Shown here in pieces: positions 1 to 6,868 of a DNA stretch of 23,961 bases. The stretch is taken from the IMG/VR virus record IMGVR_UViG_3300038309_000017, positions 1 through 23,961 of that record; one strand, given 5' to 3'. How positions within the stretch are numbered: position 1 is the stretch's first letter; every line of letters begins with the position of its first letter. A program made the translations under genes and the position numbers. The stretch is from a virus. Under the pieces are notes generated by a model. That model was not told the origin of the DNA. It searched no databases and saw nothing but the letters and a program-made list of their open reading frames with translations.

Positions 1-72
1 TATCGATGGCAAAGACGGGGCGCCGGGCGCGGACGGTAAAGACGGCGCTCCAGGTATCGATGGCAAAGACGG
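1..72 (+). repeat. Direct repeat encoding Gly-X-Y triplets
   Basis: An 18-base sequence (TATCGATGGCAAAGACGG) occurs at 1-18 and again at 55-72. The period is 54 bases, equal to 18 codons or six collagen triplets. It lies inside the collagen-like gene and probably arose by in-frame duplication. Such repeats can change copy number between isolates. Confidence 0.8.
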
Positions 73-478
73 TAAGGACGCCCTGGAGCAGATAGAATTT
101 ATACCGGATATCGATTGGGGTAAATCATACCCCCGCGGCGTTTATGGTCATAGCGGCGGGAGCGTATACCGGTCGTACACAAAAACCGACGGGACCCGGG
201 GGTGGGACTTGTTCCTGGCCGGGCTACCAGAGCTCCACATAGACCAGCCAGACGAGCGTACAGTTCGTCTGACGAGTGGCGCCCAGACTAAGGATCTCCA
301 GCTCCCGGTTATGATCTATCGTGGCGTATGGTCTGCCGATAAGTCCTACGAGGTTGGGGACGTCGTAACCCTGCGCGGGAGTACTTGGCACTGTGACAAA
401 GCGGGGAACGCCGAGAGGCCGAATGGCCCGGACAGCGGGTGGACTATGCAGACTAAAGCCGGGAAGGATGCCTCATAA
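2..478 (+). CDS. Collagen-like phage fibre/decoration protein, C-terminal part (5' truncated)
   Basis: The reading frame is open from the window edge and ends at a TAA that overlaps the next start codon. The visible 158 residues begin with about eight Gly-X-Y triplets (GKD, GAP, GAD, GID types), as in phage collagen-like stalks that form trimeric fibres. A non-repetitive segment follows. Near the C-terminus is a stretch containing WSADKSYEVGDVV and a Trp-His-Cys, resembling the small carbohydrate-binding modules (CBM5/12-like) found on phage fibres. The protein then ends with another short GKD-like tail. Its place just upstream of head-tail connector genes suggests a head-decoration or head-fibre protein, but a neck or tail fibre is possible. 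The N-terminus lies outside the window, so length and attachment domain are unknown. Confidence 0.75.
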   Translation: MDGKDGAPGADGKDGAPGIDGKDGKDALEQIEFIPDIDWGKSYPRGVYGHSGGSVYRSYTKTDGTRGWDLFLAGLPELHIDQPDERTVRLTSGAQTKDLQLPVMIYRGVWSADKSYEVGDVVTLRGSTWHCDKAGNAERPNGPDSGWTMQTKAGKDAS

Positions 479-855
479 TGAGCCTACAATACGTGACCCT
501 TACCGAGCAGAAAAACTACTCCCAGATACTCCATACCGGACGGGACGATACTATAACTCTGCTTATTCAGGCGGCGTCCTCCCAGGTCAAGGAGTATCTA
601 AAAAATTTCTCCCCATACGAGGGGGAGAGGAACTCCGACGACGACTACTACCTCGACTCGAATTTCGAACCGGAGATAGCCCTGGACTCTAACGGATCCC
701 AGGCCATACAGCCGAGGGTAAAGCTGGCGGTCATGATGCTTGTAGATATCCAGTTATGGCCAGAACGACACCCTAAACCGATCGAAGGCCAGGGCCGACT
801 ACCTACCGCAGTAGAAACCCTGCTCTATCCACTCCGGGATCCTGCGCTAAAATGA
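478..855 (+). CDS. Head-tail connector protein, HK97 gp6-like
   Basis: This 125-residue protein has the size and pattern of HK97 gp6-type adaptors. These form a ring under the portal and link the filled head to the tail. The N-terminus has the typical start with a helix (TLTEQKNYSQILHTGRDDT), followed by a helical segment ITLLIQAASSQVKEYLKNF. The C-terminal half holds the helix RVKLAVMMLVDIQLWPERHP. The C-terminal stretch AVETLLYPLRDP matches the usual 'val.~LL~PyR' ending of the family. The ATG overlaps the upstream stop (TAATG) and the gene's own stop overlaps the next ATG, so it is translationally coupled to both neighbours. Confidence 0.82.
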   Translation: MSLQYVTLTEQKNYSQILHTGRDDTITLLIQAASSQVKEYLKNFSPYEGERNSDDDYYLDSNFEPEIALDSNGSQAIQPRVKLAVMMLVDIQLWPERHPKPIEGQGRLPTAVETLLYPLRDPALK

Positions 856-1193
856 TGAATCATCTAGTGCGAATAGACCGGAGGGTTAACTCTCAGGACC
901 CGACGAGCGGAGCCATAACGGAGACTTGGACTACGTATCTAGCCGCGGTCCCCTGTGAGATTAAACCGCTATCTGTAAGTGCATACATCCAGTCTAGGGC
1001 CCAGCAGTCGGATATATCAGTGCGCGTTAAGTTCCCTTACATAGATGGGCTCGACGATACTATGCGGTTCGTAGGGCTATGCGAGTGCCATCTCGGTAAA
1101 GTATATAATCCGGACGGGATTCTGGAGGACGACATAACAGGAAGACAGCACATAACGGTACCCTGTAGCCAGGGCGTTAATGAGGGCGCGTGA
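852..1193 (+). CDS. Head closure / head-tail adaptor, SPP1 gp16-like (phage_H_T_join)
   Basis: The 113-residue product fits the head-closure family (SPP1 gp16, lambda FII-type stopper role). It is a small beta-rich protein opening with a basic strand (LVRIDRRVN), then a 'T-G-A-I-T-E-T-W' turn and a strand reading AAVPCEIKP. Family members characteristically have 'G...~W...~~~w a~v~P~~g'. It binds below the connector ring and closes the head before tail joining. The start ATG overlaps the stop of the gp6-like gene (ATGA). Its stop is overlapped by the GTG start of the first cassette gene, so no gap separates the structural gene from the glycosyltransferase-like genes. Confidence 0.75.
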   Translation: MMNHLVRIDRRVNSQDPTSGAITETWTTYLAAVPCEIKPLSVSAYIQSRAQQSDISVRVKFPYIDGLDDTMRFVGLCECHLGKVYNPDGILEDDITGRQHITVPCSQGVNEGA

Positions 1194-1789
1194 AGTACAA
1201 GGTCAAGAAACAGAAGCCGGACGAGGACTGGAGCTCCCAGGCCTGCTGTGTTATGGCCTCAGGCCCTTCCCTTGGTTGGGATGATTACGCAGATGTCAGA
1301 ACAATAGAACAGACAGGACTGAAAACCATAGCAGTAAATAGCACGTGGTCGGTAGCTAGGTTCTGTTCGATCATATACGCTGGAGATAACAACTGGTGGC
1401 GTTATAACGCTAAGGCGATAGACATAAAAGCGGAACGGTGGAGTAGCTCCAAGTCGAGTACGATCCCTTTCGGAACAAAATACCGTAACCATAAAACACG
1501 GCCAGGATACAATTCTGGAGCTAACGCTATTGAGTTGGCCGCCAATGTAATGCACTCTCCTATTATCATCCTGTTAGGGTTTGATGGGTCTGTTACGAAA
1601 GGAACCCACCACCACGGAGACCATAAGCGTACATCTAACCCGACCCCCGATAGGTGTAAGAAATGGCAGGCACAATACGCCGACGTTCTACGGCTTTGTC
1701 CTGATACTAAAATAATAAACTGCTCAAGGTATACTGAAATAAAATGCTTTGAGCGGATGACGCTTGCGGAGGCATTAAAACACGTATGA
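1190..1789 (+). CDS. DUF115/GT42-like (sialyltransferase-fold) phage protein
   Basis: The start is a GTG overlapping the preceding TGA. The 199-residue protein has CCVMASGPSL (residues about 19-28), a GPS-type nucleotide-sugar loop. It is followed by TIAVNSTW and YAGDNNWW, then GYNSGANAIELAANV and IILLGFDGS with a cluster THHHGDH. This order is typical of a large phage and bacterial family related to DUF115 motility-accessory proteins and GT42 sialyltransferases, which use CMP-activated sugars. It is often annotated in phages without a proven role. It opens the cassette inserted between head-closure and gp10-like genes. A glycosyltransferase role is inferred from fold-level motifs and neighbours; the donor and acceptor cannot be read from sequence. 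Confidence 0.62.
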   Translation: MKYKVKKQKPDEDWSSQACCVMASGPSLGWDDYADVRTIEQTGLKTIAVNSTWSVARFCSIIYAGDNNWWRYNAKAIDIKAERWSSSKSSTIPFGTKYRNHKTRPGYNSGANAIELAANVMHSPIIILLGFDGSVTKGTHHHGDHKRTSNPTPDRCKKWQAQYADVLRLCPDTKIINCSRYTEIKCFERMTLAEALKHV

Positions 1790-2517
1790 AAACCGCATAT
1801 GTAAATCTAAGGTATACGAACGACGAAAGGGCCGCACTGTTTCACGAAGGGCTTAGACGGCTCGGATATAAAGTATCTCTTAAGGTCCCCTTAGGGCCGA
1901 AAAACCACGACGACATATTCGTAACCTGGAACCGGATAGGCAAGGCGGCCGACATTGCCTCCAGGTTTACCAAATCGGGTTGTACAGTCCTGGTAGCAGA
2001 AAACGCTACTTGGGGCAATACGTTCGCAGGGGAGAACTGGTACCACATAGCCAGGACGTACCATAACACTGCCGATACGTTCGACTACGAAGGCCCAGAG
2101 CGTTTCGACTCCCTCGGGGTCGGTCTTAAGCCGTTCAAGGATCCGGACGGCTCTGTGATCATACTGTTACAGCGAGGTATAGGCTCCCCTCCGGTCAGAG
2201 CTCCACTAAGGTTTAAACTGGATGCTATAAAAGACTATCCCGGGGCGTACCTACGTAAGCATCCAGGGAACTACAAGCCTGCCCGTCCGTTATCCGAGGA
2301 CCTGGAGCGGTACACTAAGGCGGTAACATGGGGTAGCGGAGCAGCCATAGCGGCCAGTATCGAAGGCCTGGAGGTCGTGTCATATATGCCCAAGTGGATA
2401 GGCGCCCATGAACCGACGGAGTTGAGCAGATTGGTTATGCTGAGACGTTTAGCGTGGGCCCAGTGGCGGTACTCGGAGATAGAGTCCGGTGAGGCGTTTA
2501 AGAGGCTCATAGCGTGA
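1786..2517 (+). CDS. GT-B-like glycosyltransferase-related protein (first paralogue)
   Basis: The 243-residue protein starts at an ATG overlapping the previous stop. It begins with a Rossmann-like strand (KTAYVNLRYTNDERAALF), then has DDIFVTWNR and a central strand reading SVIILLQRG. The C-terminal lobe contains YLRKHPGNY, then WGSGAAIAASIEGLEVVSY. This resembles the nucleotide-sugar end of GT-B enzymes, where a conserved S/G-S-x-A-I-x-A-x-x-x-G-x-P/E-V-V segment sits. The tail RRLAWAQWRYSEIESG is a signature of phage proteins annotated as capsular-polysaccharide or glycosyltransferase-like. The gene at 3334-4170 shows the same order of motifs, so the two are probably paralogues. No catalytic residue can be assigned with confidence. 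Confidence 0.6.
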   Translation: MKTAYVNLRYTNDERAALFHEGLRRLGYKVSLKVPLGPKNHDDIFVTWNRIGKAADIASRFTKSGCTVLVAENATWGNTFAGENWYHIARTYHNTADTFDYEGPERFDSLGVGLKPFKDPDGSVIILLQRGIGSPPVRAPLRFKLDAIKDYPGAYLRKHPGNYKPARPLSEDLERYTKAVTWGSGAAIAASIEGLEVVSYMPKWIGAHEPTELSRLVMLRRLAWAQWRYSEIESGEAFKRLIA

Positions 2518-3356
2518 AGATACTAACGACCGGAAAAGGCGGTAAGGCAGGGAGCTGGGAAGTACGAGGCGTTCAGCTAGGATCCCGTGTCGGGGACGTT
2601 ATCCCCCGGGCCTCCGTGTCCGATATGCGTAAGTACGACGTAGTAGTAGCGGTTAAACGATTAAGTCCAGGGCTAATCGGGGAGCTGCAGAGGTCCGGTA
2701 TACCATGGATATGGGATTTAGTGGACTTCTACCCCCAGCCTACCTGTACTAAGTGGGACAGGTCCCAGGCCATAAAGTGGGCAAGACACCAGATACAGTC
2801 CGCGTCTCCGGACTCCGTTATATACCCAAACGACCGAATGGCCCAAGACATAGGAATACCCGGAACGGTCGTATACCACCATGCACGGCCGGCGCTACAC
2901 GTACGCCCTGTTAAGCATAAAGTCGAGGTAGTAGGGTATGAAGGGGACCGGCGGTACCTCGGCCCATGGCGTAAGTATATACAGAGGGAGTGCAGGGCCC
3001 GTGGCTGGGTATTCGAGGAGGGACTTACTCCTGATAACTACGACATAGTGGTAGCGTTCCGCGGCCCAGACTTCGGAGGGTATACACAGCGTAACTGGAA
3101 GTCTAACGTTAAATTGGCTAACGCCCAGGGAGCGGGGGTGCCGTTCGTCGGGCAGCCGGACCCGGGGTATCTTGAGACGTCCGTATTCGGGTGCGAGCAT
3201 TGGGTAGATACCGTCCCGCAGCTTACTTTGTCGTTCGACAGGCTTACGCCATACGAGACGAGGCGAGACATACAGGTACGGTCCTGGAAGGGACGGGTAA
3301 CCCTGGCCCAATGCGCAGAGGAGGTGCGGCGCCATGCTGGACTACTTATTCCTTGA
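2514..3356 (+). CDS. Putative GT-B glycosyltransferase
   Basis: The start is a GTG overlapping the preceding stop. The 280-residue protein begins with the strand-loop MKILTTGKGGKAGSWEVRG, similar to the glycine-rich N-terminal loop of GT4-type enzymes. It has YDVVVAVKR, then a PWIWDLVDFYPQP motif that recalls the 'D..D' region of GT4 acceptor domains. The C-terminal lobe carries VVGYEGDRRYLG and NYDIVVAFRG. The segment KSNVKLANAQGAGVPFVG corresponds in position to the 'sNvkl~~A~a~G~PvI' helix that faces the donor sugar nucleotide. Family assignment rests on this layout rather than on a diagnostic catalytic motif. The 3' end overlaps the next gene by 23 bases. Confidence 0.6.
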   Translation: MKILTTGKGGKAGSWEVRGVQLGSRVGDVIPRASVSDMRKYDVVVAVKRLSPGLIGELQRSGIPWIWDLVDFYPQPTCTKWDRSQAIKWARHQIQSASPDSVIYPNDRMAQDIGIPGTVVYHHARPALHVRPVKHKVEVVGYEGDRRYLGPWRKYIQRECRARGWVFEEGLTPDNYDIVVAFRGPDFGGYTQRNWKSNVKLANAQGAGVPFVGQPDPGYLETSVFGCEHWVDTVPQLTLSFDRLTPYETRRDIQVRSWKGRVTLAQCAEEVRRHAGLLIP

Positions 3357-4170
3357 AGGGCAGAGAATGCCTAAAAAGTCCATACGGTTTTTTAACGCAC
3401 TGTACCAGACGGCTAGGGCCATAGGTTTACGGTGCCATAAGTCCACCACCTACCAGCCTTGTAAGGCCCTGGTGGTGTATGGCCCAGGAGGTCCGGACAG
3501 GTTCCCGGCCGTACAAGAACAAATCAAGTTAGGTAGAGCCGCACTCCTGTTCGATATCGGGTACTGGGACAGGGCGGGGTACCACCGTAAGTACAGGTTC
3601 TCCCTTAACGACCTCCACCCCCTCCCGGAGTACCTCCTGGCCGGGCCGAGTCCGGGCGCTAAGCGGTACGAGCAGTCCGGCCTTACTATCCACCAGAGCG
3701 CCCCTGTCAGCGACAAAAAACGAGTATTACTGGTGGGTAACGCCCCTAAGGCCTGCGCAGTCGGGGCCCGTGGGTGGACTTCCAAGAAGGCCCGGGAGAT
3801 TCGGGTCCTTATGCCAGATTACAGCATAGCCTGGAGGCCTAAGCCTGGGAGACCGCGGGAGGCCCGAGTGGAACACGATAGCGTATCTACCGAGAATATA
3901 GTCCGAGCGGTTCAAGGGTCTGCTCTGGTAGTATGTAAGCATAGTAACGTAGCTATAGACGCCTGCGTCCAGGGAGTCCCGGTAGTATGCGATAACGGGG
4001 CCGCCTCTGCGATATATCCGTCCAAGCTGCAGGAGTGGGAGCTCCAGCCCTCCTTCGAGGAGCGCAGGGAGTTCCTGCATAGACTGGCATACTGGCAATG
4101 GTCACAGCATGAAACTAACGACTTTTGGGGGTGGTTTTTCCGAACCTTTCCCGCATACGATTATAGATAA
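3334..4170 (+). CDS. GT-B-like glycosyltransferase-related protein (second paralogue)
   Basis: The ATG at 3334 is preceded by a strong ribosome-binding site, AGAGGAGG at 3317-3324, inside the end of the previous gene. The 278-residue product contains CKALVVYGPGG, a central strand RVLLVGN, a WRPKPGRP segment, then ALVVCKHSNVAIDACVQGVPVV and a C-terminal HRLAYWQWSQHE. The last three elements line up with KHPGN, the WGSGAAIAASIEG segment and RRLAWAQW of the gene at 1786-2517. The SNVAIDA-x-x-x-G-V-P-V-V segment is the usual donor-binding helix of capsule or lipopolysaccharide GT-B enzymes. The last 62 bases overlap the oxygenase gene in another frame. Substrate is unknown. Confidence 0.6.
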   Translation: MLDYLFLEGQRMPKKSIRFFNALYQTARAIGLRCHKSTTYQPCKALVVYGPGGPDRFPAVQEQIKLGRAALLFDIGYWDRAGYHRKYRFSLNDLHPLPEYLLAGPSPGAKRYEQSGLTIHQSAPVSDKKRVLLVGNAPKACAVGARGWTSKKAREIRVLMPDYSIAWRPKPGRPREARVEHDSVSTENIVRAVQGSALVVCKHSNVAIDACVQGVPVVCDNGAASAIYPSKLQEWELQPSFEERREFLHRLAYWQWSQHETNDFWGWFFRTFPAYDYR

Positions 4171-4726
4171 TTTCATAGGGCGCGAACTTGTAGCCGCAGT
4201 AAACGGGGAGTGGCCCTTACATAAACTATTCGACAAGGAGGACGGAGTCGGGCAGCGTAAATGGAACTGCCGGAGACTCCCTCCCCTTACCCAGCTCATA
4301 GTCGACGCCATAACTCCACGAGTGGTCGAGGAGATAACCGGCCTATCCGGACTCATAGCGGACCCGGTATTGTTCGGGGCGGGACTGCATGAGATACCCC
4401 GAGGTGGGTTCCTTAAAATGCACTGCGATTTTAACCGCCACCCCTGCGGCATGCGGCGGGCCGTTAACCTGCTGCTATATCTTAACGAGTACTGGGAGGA
4501 GGACTGGGGCGGGGGCCTGATACTGTCCAAGGACGGCTACAGCGTGGACGCCTGCATAAGCCCTATAGGTGGCCGGGCCGTCGTATTCGAGACGAACGAC
4601 CGTACGTGGCACGGACACCCTAAACCACTTAACACTCCTGAGGGTATCACTCGTCGGTCACTTGCGTTATATTTCTATATTGACGAACTGGTAAACGACC
4701 CTAAGACTACGGTGTATAAAAAGTGA
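4109..4726 (+). CDS. 2-oxoglutarate/Fe(II)-dependent oxygenase (prolyl-4-hydroxylase-like)
   Basis: This 205-residue enzyme has a complete set of residues for a 2OG/Fe(II) dioxygenase. The HxD iron motif is H105-C-D107 (in FLKMHCDFNRHP). The distal iron histidine is H168 in TWHGHPKPL, and the 2OG-binding arginine is R182 or R183 in ITRRSLALYFY. Between them lies the double-stranded beta-helix segment AVNLLLYLNEYWEEDWGGGL. The N-terminus (FSEPFPHTIIDNFI) is the usual entry to the P4H-like fold. This subfamily (PF13640-like) hydroxylates proteins or small molecules and often sits in sugar gene clusters. The ATG lies 62 bases inside the previous gene, and both reading frames look real. Collagen-like prolines upstream are one possible substrate; a glycan or amino-sugar is another. 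Confidence 0.82.
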   Translation: MKLTTFGGGFSEPFPHTIIDNFIGRELVAAVNGEWPLHKLFDKEDGVGQRKWNCRRLPPLTQLIVDAITPRVVEEITGLSGLIADPVLFGAGLHEIPRGGFLKMHCDFNRHPCGMRRAVNLLLYLNEYWEEDWGGGLILSKDGYSVDACISPIGGRAVVFETNDRTWHGHPKPLNTPEGITRRSLALYFYIDELVNDPKTTVYKK

Positions 4727-5241
4727 AACTAAATATAGCCTGCGGTAAGCAGACCTGGAACGGGTACTTCTGCGTAGACGCAGTGGCCCACCCTAAGGCC
4801 ACCAGACCCCCGGACCTTCTGCACGCCTTCACGTTCGACAAGGACGGGGCGCTACTGAATCCTCTACCCCTCCCCGATAACTGCGCAGACGAGCTCTGCA
4901 ACTTCCACTTTATAGAACACGTATACGCCTGGGAGGCCCCGGCTATAGTCTCGGAGTTCCGACGGCTACTTAAGCCTGGAGGCCGTCTGGTTATGGAGCT
5001 CCCTGATATCAATAAGGCGGCCAATAACCTGCTACACGGGGGCAAAGATCAGCTCTGTATGTGGCCCCTGTACGGAGACCCGGGAACCAAGGACCCGTAT
5101 ATGTGCCATCGGTGGGGGTACACCCCTAAGACTATCAAGCAACTCCTGGAGCAGGGAGGGTTTATTAAGGTACATATACTCCCGCCAAAAACTCACGGAG
5201 CCAGAGGTAATCGGGATATGCGAGTGGAGGCGGTACGGTGA
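4723..5241 (+). CDS. SAM-dependent class I methyltransferase
   Basis: The gene starts at a GTG overlapping the oxygenase stop and encodes 172 residues. The N-terminal KLNIACGKQTWNGYFCVDA is the shortened motif I plus acidic motif II of Methyltransf_11-type enzymes. It is followed by PLPDNCADELCNFHFIEHV and FRRLLKPGGRLVMELPDI, the classic post-motif strands. The C-terminal part ends with a Trp-Gly-Tyr-Thr segment (HRWGYTPKTIKQLLEQGGF), which closes the Rossmann fold. Such compact methyltransferases are very common in O-antigen, capsule and phage sugar clusters, where they methylate sugars, but protein substrates cannot be excluded. There is no DNA-methylase target-recognition domain and no (D/N)PPY motif, so DNA methylation is unlikely. 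Confidence 0.8.
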   Translation: MKLNIACGKQTWNGYFCVDAVAHPKATRPPDLLHAFTFDKDGALLNPLPLPDNCADELCNFHFIEHVYAWEAPAIVSEFRRLLKPGGRLVMELPDINKAANNLLHGGKDQLCMWPLYGDPGTKDPYMCHRWGYTPKTIKQLLEQGGFIKVHILPPKTHGARGNRDMRVEAVR

Positions 5242-5924
5242 GGGTCTATATCGGGTACGATCCTGTGGAGGACAAGGCCTACGAGGTCGCTAAGCATACT
5301 CTCCTGGCGCGGGACGACTGCCACCAGTGCATACCATTGAAGGCCGACGAACTCCGGGCCCGCGGTTTGTATTGGCGGGACGTCGACAAACGAGGCCAGC
5401 CGTATGACCTCCCGAGTCAGGCCCCCTGTAGTACCGAGTTCTCCTCCTCCCGGTTCCTTACCCCGATACTGGAGCAGGAGGGGTGGGTCCTGTTCACGGA
5501 CTGCGACGTACTGTTCCTGGATGACCCGGCCGAGATACTGTCCGAGATAACCCCAGGTAAGGCGGTCTATGTAGTTAAGCACGTACACCACGGAGCTGGT
5601 ACGAAGATGGGCGGATTAATCCAGACGGCCTATGACCGTAAGAACTGGTCCAGCGTTATGCTATTCGACTGCAGCCACCCAGCGAACCGACGGTTAACTC
5701 TTAACGACGTAAACGTCCGTCCAGGCCGGGACCTTCACCGGTTCTACTGGTTACACGATACCGAGATAGGGCAACTACACCCCCGGTGGAATTGGCTAGT
5801 AAACGTACAGGACAAACCAGAGGTACCGGGTATAGCCCACTTTACAAACGGGGGCCCATGGCTGGATAATTGGGATCCATCCCCTTACGACGAGTTATGG
5901 CTTGAGCATGCAAATAGCCGGTAA
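5238..5924 (+). CDS. GT-A glycosyltransferase with DxD motif (GT8-like)
   Basis: Starting at a GTG overlapping the methyltransferase stop, this 228-residue protein begins with VYIGYDPVEDKAYEVAKHTL. That is the typical opening of phage and bacterial GT8/GT24-like transferases. The metal- and nucleotide-sugar-binding motif is FTDCDVLFLDDP, with a D-C-D triad near residues 93-95. NWSSVMLFDC follows, matching the 'f~sGvmlfn~' strand of GT8 enzymes, and a late HFTNGGPW matches the 'H~~g~~KPW' end. This is the best supported transferase in the cassette. The last 17 bases overlap the gp10-like gene, so expression is tied to the structural operon. The sugar and acceptor are unknown. Confidence 0.8.
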   Translation: MRVYIGYDPVEDKAYEVAKHTLLARDDCHQCIPLKADELRARGLYWRDVDKRGQPYDLPSQAPCSTEFSSSRFLTPILEQEGWVLFTDCDVLFLDDPAEILSEITPGKAVYVVKHVHHGAGTKMGGLIQTAYDRKNWSSVMLFDCSHPANRRLTLNDVNVRPGRDLHRFYWLHDTEIGQLHPRWNWLVNVQDKPEVPGIAHFTNGGPWLDNWDPSPYDELWLEHANSR

Positions 5925-6459
5925 CATAGAAGGCCTGGAGGCCATAAACGCTAAGCTTGCCCAGCTTGCGGATGACTCCCGTAACAAGCCGGCTAAGTTC
6001 GCGTTGTTGAAGGCGGCCCAGCTCGTACGAGACGCCGCCAGAGCGAACGCCGCGGCCGTTAACGATCCTAAAACTCCTGAGGAGATAGCTAAGAACGTTA
6101 CCGTAAGGTTCTCCACCAAACTATACCGACAGTCCGGCCTTATCCAATACCGCGTAGGTATCCTGGGAGGGGCCCGCTCTACCTCCCGTAGCGCCGAGTA
6201 CTCCCGCAGAGCCCGTGCCCGTCGCGGCGTGCCGTCACTAGGAGACCTGGGCGAGATAGAAGGAAAGGGTAAGGGTAATCCCGGAGGAGATACGTTCTAT
6301 TGGCGGTTCCTGGAGTTCGGGACAGAGAAGCAGAAGGCCCAGCCGTTCCTACGTCGGGCTCTGGAGCGTAACGTGGGCCGTGCTATTGCTGAGTTCACAA
6401 AGCACTATGATAAGGCGATAACCCGCGCTATTAAACGACAGAGCAAAGGTAAGAAATAA
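5908..6459 (+). CDS. HK97 gp10-like neck/tail-joining protein
   Basis: The product starts MQIAGNIEGLEAINAKLAQL and runs 183 residues. The opening 'i~G~~el~~~L~~L' followed by ALLKAAQLVRDAARANA is the hallmark of the HK97 gp10 family (PF04883). Late features also fit: FYWRFLEFGTEKQKAQPFLRRALE contains the conserved 'E(F/Y)GT~~~~a~PFlrPA' signature. These proteins sit at the neck and help connect head and tail. An in-frame TTG at 5902 would add two residues (MS-). I prefer the ATG at 5908, although neither has a clear Shine-Dalgarno sequence. A low-complexity, Arg/Gly-rich loop (residues about 90-125) is longer than in many members. Confidence 0.85.
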   Translation: MQIAGNIEGLEAINAKLAQLADDSRNKPAKFALLKAAQLVRDAARANAAAVNDPKTPEEIAKNVTVRFSTKLYRQSGLIQYRVGILGGARSTSRSAEYSRRARARRGVPSLGDLGEIEGKGKGNPGGDTFYWRFLEFGTEKQKAQPFLRRALERNVGRAIAEFTKHYDKAITRAIKRQSKGKK

Positions 6460-6839
6460 TGTACCCGCCAATATTCGCAGTATGCGCAGCTAACGCCACG
6501 GTTACAGGTCTCCTCGGACTAGCGCCAGTACGACTCTACCCGGCAGGAGAGGCCCCTCCTAAACCTACTAAACCTTATGCGGTTTGGCAGATGGTAGACG
6601 GTACTCCGGAAAACTATTTAGGTACTTTACCGGATATCGACTCCTGGTCTGTACAACTGGACGTATATGCGGATACACTAGAGGAGGCCCGGGACGTAGC
6701 TGAGGCTTTACGAGATGCTATAGAACCGGTAGCGCACGTTACCCGATTCTCTACGGAGGGACGGGACCCGGATACGAATAACTACCGGTACAGTATGGAC
6801 TCGGACTGGTGGCTGGATAGGCCGGTTAATTCGAGTTAA
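6459..6839 (+). CDS. Tail terminator/completion protein (DUF3168)
   Basis: The 126-residue protein begins at an ATG overlapping the previous stop (TAATG). It has the DUF3168 layout: an N-terminal helix with 'v~~llg~~rlyp~~aPp' (LLGLAPVRLYPAGEAPPKPTKPYAVWQMV), then a beta-strand pair with SWSVQLDVYADTLEEARDVAEAL. That second part is the 'vqiDvya~~~~~a~~la~~v' signature. Family members (SPP1 gp17-like, lambda U-like in role) form the ring that ends tail-tube growth and joins the tail to the head. It lies directly before the tail tube gene, the usual position. Confidence 0.82.
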   Translation: MYPPIFAVCAANATVTGLLGLAPVRLYPAGEAPPKPTKPYAVWQMVDGTPENYLGTLPDIDSWSVQLDVYADTLEEARDVAEALRDAIEPVAHVTRFSTEGRDPDTNNYRYSMDSDWWLDRPVNSS

Positions 6840-6868
6840 ACTATAGGCTTTTAATTGAGGATTGAATA

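Noticed and set aside
393-692. 99-codon plus-strand frame crossing the fibre/connector junction
   Set aside because: It overlaps two better supported genes in another frame, has Arg/Gly-rich shadow composition, and breaks the tight TAATG coupling.
4723-5241. DNA methyltransferase (anti-restriction) reading of the methyltransferase
   Set aside because: No (D/N)PPY or cytosine-methylase PC motif and no target-recognition region is present. The compact fold and neighbours fit small-molecule or sugar methylation.
5902-5907. TTG start for the gp10-like protein
   Set aside because: It adds two residues without a better ribosome-binding site; the ATG at 5908 directly precedes the conserved start of the family.
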